54,870 nt of DNA from Streptomyces sp. ISL-1 (GTDB lineage Bacteria > Actinomycetota > Actinomycetes > Streptomycetales > Streptomycetaceae): assembly GCF_018614585.1 (NCBI RefSeq), contig NZ_JAGGOI010000066.1, forward strand, positions 1-54,870, given 5' to 3'. Below are positions 50,491 to 54,870 of this stretch, in pieces. Numbering within the stretch: the first letter of the stretch is position 1; every line of letters begins with the position of its first letter. The translations under genes and the position numbers were made by a program. Below the pieces are notes generated by a model that ran no database searches, had not been told where the DNA came from, and saw nothing but the letters and a program-made list of their open reading frames with translations.

Positions 50491-50522
50491 CTGCGTCTCT
50501 TGAAATGACTGCGTCGCTTGAA
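50487..50522 (+). repeat. 18-bp tandem duplication of the cbiO start
   Basis: ATGACTGCGTCTCTTGAA is followed directly by ATGACTGCGTCGCTTGAA (one mismatch), so the start codon and the first six codons exist twice in frame. Confidence 0.95.
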
Positions 50523-51245
50523 GTGCGGGGCCTCGCCTACGCCTACCCCGACGGCCATCAGGCGCTGTTCGGCGTCGATCTGACGGTCGGGCGCGGGGAG
50601 CGGGTCGCCCTGCTCGGACCCAACGGCGCCGGCAAGACCACGCTCGTCCTGCACCTCAACGGCATCCTGGCGGGCGGCGTCGGCTCGGTGTCGGTCGCGG
50701 GCCTGCCGGTCGCCAAGGCGAATCTCGCCGAGATCCGCCGCCGGGTCGGCATTGTCTTCCAGGACCCGGACGACCAGCTGTTCATGCCGACGGTCCGGGA
50801 GGACGTGGCCTTCGGCCCGGCGTCGTCGGGGCTGCGCGGCGCGGAGCTGGAGGCGCGGGTCGTATCGGCCCTGACCCAGGTGGGCATGGCGGAGTACGCG
50901 GACCGGCCGCCGCACCATCTCTCGTTCGGCCAGCGCCGTCGGGTCGCGGTCGCGACGGTTCTCGCAATGGAGCCGGAGATCCTCGTACTCGACGAGCCCT
51001 CGTCCAACCTCGACCCGGCCTCCCGGCGCGAACTGGCCGACATCCTGCGGTCGTTGGACGTCACGGTGCTGATGGTCACGCACGACCTGCCGTACGCGCT
51101 GGAGCTGTGCCCACGGGCGGTGGTCCTGAGCGAGGGCGTGATCGCGGCGGACGGGCTTACGCGGGAGCTGCTGGCCGACGACGACCTGATGCGGGCGCAC
51201 CGCCTGGAGCTGCCGTTCGGCTTCAACCCGCGAGCGGTTGCCTGA
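50487..51245 (+). CDS. cbiO: ECF transporter ATPase CbiO
   Basis: The 252-residue ABC ATPase has Walker A GPNGAGKTT, Q-loop VFQDPDDQLFMPT, signature LSFGQRRRVA (variant of LSGGQ), Walker B ILVLDEPSSNLD and the H-loop VTHDLPYAL. It drives metal uptake through CbiM/CbiQ. The first six codons are duplicated in tandem (MTASLE-MTASLE, 50487-50522), giving two ATG starts, 50487 and 50505; only the first overlaps the cbiQ stop. Confidence 0.94.
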   Translation: MTASLEMTASLEVRGLAYAYPDGHQALFGVDLTVGRGERVALLGPNGAGKTTLVLHLNGILAGGVGSVSVAGLPVAKANLAEIRRRVGIVFQDPDDQLFMPTVREDVAFGPASSGLRGAELEARVVSALTQVGMAEYADRPPHHLSFGQRRRVAVATVLAMEPEILVLDEPSSNLDPASRRELADILRSLDVTVLMVTHDLPYALELCPRAVVLSEGVIAADGLTRELLADDDLMRAHRLELPFGFNPRAVA

Positions 51246-51250
51246 CCGGG

Positions 51251-51378
51251 CCCCGCGCCTCAATCTCACCCAGACTTCGTCCGGGGGGACCGGACCCCCA
51301 CGGGGCTTGGTTCGGGGCTCCCTCCCGGACCCCGCGCCTCAATCTTCCCCAGACTTCGTCCGGGGGGACCCCCACGGG
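51251..51378. repeat. Two copies of an interspersed repeat
   Basis: CCCCGCGCCTCAATCT at 51251 and 51330 is followed in both by a CCCAGACTTCGTCCGG core and GGGGAC, then by CCCCCACGGG. A related copy lies at 17874. Further on (51402-51430) comes TTCAAGCCCGTCCGGCGATT and GAGGAC, another sequence common between Streptomyces genes, whose GATTGAGG can pair with CCTCAATC of the copies. The 307-bp gap 51246-51552 contains these repeats and a hairpin but no gene. Confidence 0.8.
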
Positions 51379-51452
51379 ATTGATTCTCGCCGGTCCGGTG
51401 GAAATTCAAGCCCGTCCGGCGATTGAGGACAGGCCGGAAGGTCCTACGGGGT

Positions 51453-51470
51453 CTGGGGGCTTGCCCCCAG
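51453..51470. terminator. Short GC-rich hairpin
   Basis: CTGGGGG-CTTG-CCCCCAG, 7-bp perfect arms with a 4-base loop, downstream of cbiO within the repeat region; a usual Streptomyces terminator form without U-tract. Confidence 0.55.
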
Positions 51471-51552
51471 CTCCACCCCCCGCGGCGTCCGCCGCACCCC
51501 CCACCCGCACCATGGAGGGATGAGACCCGCAGGCGTGGAGGTTGTGTCCGGT

Positions 51553-52716
51553 ATGGATGTCCAGGGCACGGTGGTACCCGGCTTCGAGCCGGTCAGGCAC
51601 GCCTTCGTACGCAACTTCGAGCAGCGCGGCGAGCGCGGCGCGGCACTCGCCGTCTACCGGGACGGGCGCAAGGTCGTCGACCTGTGGGCCGGCACCCGGG
51701 GTGTGGACGGGCACGAGCCGTGGGCCGTGGACACCGCGCAGATCGTCCGTTCCGCGACCAAGGGCGTCGCCGCGGCCGTCGTGCTGCTGCTCCACCAGCG
51801 CGGCCAGATCGACCTGGACGGCCCGGTCGGCACGTACTGGCCGGAGTTCAAGGCGGCCGGCAAGGAGCGGGTCGTCGTACGCCAACTGCTCTCGCACCGC
51901 GCCGGGCTGCCGGTCCTCGACCGCCCGCTCACCCCGGCCGAGGCGGCCGACGGCACAACCGGCCCGGCGAGGATTGCCGCACAGCGCCCCGTCTGGGAGC
52001 CAGGCACCGACCACGGATACCACGCGCAGACGTACAGCTGGCTGCTCGGCGAACTGGTCCGCCGCGTCACCGGCCGCACCATCGGCCGCTGGGTCGCCGA
52101 GGAGATCGCCCGCCCGCTCGGCCTCGACTTCTGGATCGGACTGCCCGACGACGAGGCGCGCCGGGTGGGCCGCATCGGTCCGGTCGAGGAACCCGCCGCG
52201 CCCGACGGCGGCGGCCTCAAACTGCGCCCCAAGCGCGCCGTTTCCGAGGCCTACCGCGACCCGGAGTCCCTCACCCGCCGCGCCTTCGGGGCGATCGACC
52301 CGGCCCCGGACGAGAACGACCCGGCGTTCCGCGCCGCCGAACTCCCCGCCTCCAACGGCATCTCCACCGCCCGCGCGCTGGCCCGCTTCTACGCGTCGAC
52401 GATCGGCGCGGTCGACGGCGGACCCCGGCTCTTCGCCCCGGCCACCCTCACCCTGGCCCGCACCGAGGAATCGGCGGGCCCCGACCGCGTCCTGGTCGTC
52501 CCCACCCGCTTCGGACTCGGCTTCATGCTGCACGGCGCCGCGGCCCCGCTGCTCGGCCCCGGCTCCTTCGGCCACCCCGGCCGCGGCGGCTCGCTCGGCT
52601 TCGCGGATCCCGAGTCGGGCATCGCGTTCGCCTACGCAACCAACGGCATGCGCAAGGGAGTTACCGCGGATCCGCGGGCGCAGGCGCTGATCAGGGCGGT
52701 ACGTTCAGCGATATGA
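51553..52716 (+). CDS. Serine hydrolase, beta-lactamase/esterase EstB-like
   Basis: The 387-residue cytosolic enzyme belongs to the beta-lactamase-fold serine hydrolases. It has the SxxK motif in VRSATKGVAAA, QLLSHRAGLPVLD, the Tyr of HAQTYSWLLGELVRRVTG as the YxN equivalent, and SFGHPGRGGSLGFADPESGI in the place of KTG. Relatives are esterases (EstB) or transacylases rather than beta-lactamases. ATG 51553 is chosen for MDVQGTVVPGFEPV, with GGAGG eleven bases upstream; ATG 51520 would add eleven residues. Its stop overlaps the SDR start. Confidence 0.9.
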   Translation: MDVQGTVVPGFEPVRHAFVRNFEQRGERGAALAVYRDGRKVVDLWAGTRGVDGHEPWAVDTAQIVRSATKGVAAAVVLLLHQRGQIDLDGPVGTYWPEFKAAGKERVVVRQLLSHRAGLPVLDRPLTPAEAADGTTGPARIAAQRPVWEPGTDHGYHAQTYSWLLGELVRRVTGRTIGRWVAEEIARPLGLDFWIGLPDDEARRVGRIGPVEEPAAPDGGGLKLRPKRAVSEAYRDPESLTRRAFGAIDPAPDENDPAFRAAELPASNGISTARALARFYASTIGAVDGGPRLFAPATLTLARTEESAGPDRVLVVPTRFGLGFMLHGAAAPLLGPGSFGHPGRGGSLGFADPESGIAFAYATNGMRKGVTADPRAQALIRAVRSAI

Positions 52717-53492
52717 GCAGCCAGATGAGACGTTTCGAGGGGCACGGCGTACTGATCACAGGGGCGGGGCGCGGCATAGGCGCGGCGACCGCGCGCAGGC
52801 TCGCCGCCGAAGGAGCCCGGGTCCTCGTCACCGACGTGGACGCCGAGCGCGCCGCGAAGACCGCGGGGGACATTCGGGGGGCCGCGTCCCTCGGCTGTGA
52901 CGTGGCCGACCGTACGGCGGTCGAAGCGGCCGTCGCGTACGCCGTCGAGCACTTCGGCACCCTGGATGTGCTGGTCAACAACGCCTTCTCATGCAGCCTC
53001 GACACCCCGAAGTTCGAGGATCAGCCGGACGACACCTGGCATCGCGACCTGGACATCAGCCTGACCGGCGCTTTCCGGTGCGCCCGCGCCACGCTGCCCC
53101 ACCTCGCCGCGTCGGGCCGCGGCGCGATCGTCAACATCGGCTCCGTCAACGGCGAGCAGGACTTCGGCAACCATGCCTACAGTGCGGCCAAGGCAGGCCT
53201 GGCCTCGCTGACCCGCACCCTGGCGGGCGACGCGGCGGCGCGCGGCGTCCGCGTCAACCAGGTCAACCCGGGCACGGTCCGTACTCCCTCCTGGTCCGGG
53301 CGCGAGGCACAGCTCGACGCGGTGAGCCGCCTCTACCCGCTGGGCCGGATCGGCGAACCGGAGGACATCGCGGCCGCGGTGGCCTTCCTGGCCTCGCGCG
53401 ACGCGGCCTGGATCACGGGCACGACGCTGCGGGTCGATGGCGGACTGCTGGCGGTGAACACGGTGTTCGGCGAGGCCGCAGCGGGGGAGTGA
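52713..53492 (+). CDS. SDR family oxidoreductase
   Basis: The 259-residue classical short-chain dehydrogenase has TGAGRGIGAAT for cofactor binding, LVNNAFS (NNAG variant), the catalytic Ser in NIGSVNGE, Tyr and Lys in AYSAAKAG, and the C-terminal GRIGEPEDIAAAVAFLASRDAAWITG. An Asp after the second strand (TDVDAE) suggests NAD preference. Coupled by ATGA overlap to the serine hydrolase gene. The substrate is unknown. Confidence 0.93.
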   Translation: MSSQMRRFEGHGVLITGAGRGIGAATARRLAAEGARVLVTDVDAERAAKTAGDIRGAASLGCDVADRTAVEAAVAYAVEHFGTLDVLVNNAFSCSLDTPKFEDQPDDTWHRDLDISLTGAFRCARATLPHLAASGRGAIVNIGSVNGEQDFGNHAYSAAKAGLASLTRTLAGDAAARGVRVNQVNPGTVRTPSWSGREAQLDAVSRLYPLGRIGEPEDIAAAVAFLASRDAAWITGTTLRVDGGLLAVNTVFGEAAAGE

Positions 53493-53530
53493 CCCGCATT
53501 GAGCGCGCCGGTCCCGCGGCCACGCAGAAC

Positions 53531-53638
53531 TCATGGCGGGGGCGGTGGCTCGTCGATGTACCCCAGCGCCTGCTTCCAGAAGGTGGCGAGCAGCTGCGCG
53601 TCCGTACAGTCGAGCGTCAAATCGATCCGGACTGCCAT
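53531..53638 (-). pseudogene. VOC/glyoxalase-like N-terminal remnant
   Basis: The 35-codon frame reads MAVRIDLTLDCTDAQLLATF, then WKQALGYIDEPPPPP and a TGA. This is the typical start of actinobacterial glyoxalase/VOC proteins (about 130 residues), where the chain would continue after the DEPPPAP-like segment. The rest is missing; the sequence directly downstream belongs to the end of the convergent SDR gene. It is read as a truncated gene, possibly cut by a deletion. Confidence 0.65.
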
Positions 53639-53658
53639 GACTGGACCGTACTGCCCGC

Positions 53659-54432
53659 CTATAACAGCCGAGGCTCTGCACGGCGCTGCCCGGCCGCCAG
53701 CACGAAGGTGACCGAGATCAGCAGCGCCCACGCCCCGACTTTCGCCACGGACACGGGCTGCCAGCCGGTGAGCTGGTCCGGATAGCTCCAGGCGCCCGCG
53801 TACGTGGCGATGTTCTCGGCGACCCAGAGGAAGAAGCCGATGAGCACGAACGACAGGGCGAGCGGCATCCGGTACTCCTGCGCCCCGACGCGGTAGCGCA
53901 CCCAGGTTCCTGCGGTCGCGCACAGCAGCGCGGCGGCCAGCGCCCAGCGGAGGTCGGGCAGCCAGTGGTGGCTGAAGAAGTTCAGATAGACCGCACCGGC
54001 GAGCGCCGTCATGATCCGTGGCCGGTAACCGTCCAGGCGCAGGTCGAACAGATGCCAGGCGCGGCAGACGTAGCTGCCCACAGCCGCGTACAGAAATCCG
54101 CCGTACAGCGGCACACCGGCGATCTTCGTCAGCGCCTCCTCGGGGTAACTCCAGGACCCCATCCGCACCTTGACCAGCTCGAAGAGCAGCCCGATGAGAT
54201 GGCATCCGGCGATCACGGCGGTGTCGCGCGCGCTGTCCCAGCCGAGCTTCCTGGCCAGCGCCGCGAGCAGGATTCCGTACAGCAGCACCAGGTCGTAGCG
54301 CGCGATCGGCAGGTCGGGCAGCAGGCCGGAGACCGCGATGCCGCCGACGAGCGCGAAGGCGAAGGCACAGCAGCGGGCCTGCAAGTGCCCGAAGCGGAGC
54401 AGCTGGCGTGTCCAGTGCGTGATCATCCCCAT
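53659..54432 (-). CDS. DUF817 family membrane protein
   Basis: The 257-residue protein has about eight membrane helices and the DUF817 features: RYDLVLLYGILLAAL, HLIGLLFELVKVRMGSWSYP, GVPLYGGFLYAAVGSYVCRAW and FFLWVAENIATYAGAWSYP. The repeated SWSYP motif is typical. The function is unknown. ATG 54432 (MGMITHW) or 54426 could be the start; no good ribosome binding site is visible. The stretch upstream (54433-54550) has GGTTCGACCGGCGGTTCG-type repeats. Confidence 0.9.
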   Translation of the reverse strand: MGMITHWTRQLLRFGHLQARCCAFAFALVGGIAVSGLLPDLPIARYDLVLLYGILLAALARKLGWDSARDTAVIAGCHLIGLLFELVKVRMGSWSYPEEALTKIAGVPLYGGFLYAAVGSYVCRAWHLFDLRLDGYRPRIMTALAGAVYLNFFSHHWLPDLRWALAAALLCATAGTWVRYRVGAQEYRMPLALSFVLIGFFLWVAENIATYAGAWSYPDQLTGWQPVSVAKVGAWALLISVTFVLAAGQRRAEPRLL

Positions 54433-54557
54433 GCCGGGGAGGACGCCAGGAGCACGCCCCGCGGTTCGACCGGCGGTTCGATCGAGTTTCGGGCGAGGTT
54501 CGGGCGGCGAGGTCGACCGCGGATCGGGCCCCGGGTTCGACCGGCGGTCCGGTCGGG

Positions 54558-54701
54558 TCAATTCGCGCGCAGCATCAGGCCGATGCCCACCACCATCAGC
54601 CCCGCCGCCGCGATCCTCGGACCACCGAAGCGCTCCTTGAAGAACAGCGCCCCGATCGCCGCGCCAACGATGATCGAAGTCAACTCTTGCTGAAGCAGTA
54701 A
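54558..54701 (-). pseudogene. EamA/DMT-type transporter C-terminal remnant
   Basis: The minus strand ends with LTSIIVGAAIGALFFKERF, then GGPRIAAAGLMVVGIGLMLR and a stop, the usual last helices of EamA-family permeases. Upstream the frame meets a TAA at 54702-54704 after only 47 codons and the sequence changes character, so the N-terminal nine or so helices are gone. An insertion or recombination at about 54702 is likely. Confidence 0.7.
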
Positions 54702-54831
54702 TTAGTTCCCTGGTCAGCGCAGGGTTGAACGCTGATCAGTCGGCGGCGGGGCCAACAGATGCATCAGGACCGGTGGCCACGTCACGACGGGGGCTAGTGT
54801 CCTGCGCCAGTAGTTGATCGTTAGTAGTTGT

Positions 54832-54870
54832 GTGACTTCTGCTGCTGGTGCGTCAGTTCCTCGTCGGGGC
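54832..54870 (+). CDS. Possible 5' end of an IS630-like transposase (partial)
   Basis: GTG 54832 opens MTSAAGASVPRRG up to the window edge. This is reminiscent of N-termini of IS630-type transposases in Streptomyces, and fits the break in the EamA gene 130 bp upstream. Only 13 codons are visible, so this is a weak call. Between 54705 and 54831 no gene was seen. Confidence 0.3.
   Translation, partial: MTSAAGASVPRRG

Noticed and set aside
1..54870. CRISPR arrays, rRNA genes and biosynthetic megasynthases
   Set aside because: None was seen; the short tandem repeats have no spacer-repeat alternation, and no cas, PKS or NRPS domain is encoded.

Overview
This window is a stretch of Streptomyces chromosome. 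The DNA is very GC-rich, GTG starts are common, and genes are short-spaced and often coupled by ATGA overlaps. The strongest taxonomic signs are an SsgA-like sporulation protein and the membrane divisome protein SepX/GlpR sitting in the galU-glp-moaC-mogA-rimJ cluster. No CRISPR array or rRNA gene was seen.

Layout. 1-9 kb holds mostly minus-strand single genes: DUF6227 protein, P1 peptidase, LtrA-like protein, MscL, SAF-domain protein, methylthioadenosine phosphorylase, a FmdB-type zinc ribbon protein behind a CIRCE-like operator, and an MFS exporter. 9.3-14.4 kb holds a K+/H+ antiporter, a penicillin-acylase-family enzyme and 5-formyl-THF cyclo-ligase. 14.5-19.8 kb is the galU / gephyrin-like Glp / molybdenum-cofactor / RimJ / GlpR(SepX) cluster. 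At 19.85 kb lies tRNA-Ala(CGC), whose 3' end is flanked by a decayed tyrosine integrase and a PQQ-propeller membrane protein, the remains of an integrated element. 22.2-26.9 kb holds an MMPL transporter, a secreted serine protease, a GNAT enzyme and exonuclease III.

27.1-37.1 kb is the most unusual region. A six-gene, translationally coupled operon encodes a class III nucleotide cyclase with its catalytic residues intact, a P-loop ATPase with HEAT-like repeats, an SPFH-like/degenerate vWA fusion, a MIDAS-type vWA protein, a PP2C phosphatase with a long Gln/Pro/His linker, and a transmembrane Ser/Thr kinase. The last three form a TerY-P triad. Facing it on the other strand are a Crp/Fnr regulator with an intact cyclic-nucleotide phosphate-binding cassette and a PycTM-like (Pycsar effector family) membrane protein. 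Together they suggest a cyclic-nucleotide plus phosphorylation signalling or defence system.

37.1-41.6 kb is a MerR regulator divergent from a Baeyer-Villiger monooxygenase, alpha/beta hydrolase and SDR cassette. 41.7-48.0 kb pairs a tricorn-type protease with a TetR regulator and an MMPL exporter across a region with three perfect palindromes. 48.1-51.2 kb has the SsgA-like gene divergent from a CbiM-CbiQ-CbiO ECF metal transporter with a Nur-like box, pointing to nickel. The end of the window carries interspersed repeats, a serine hydrolase and SDR pair, two gene remnants (VOC and EamA), a DUF817 protein, and what looks like the edge of an insertion sequence. Short tandem repeats with 12-24 bp units are strikingly frequent, several of them at start codons or promoters.
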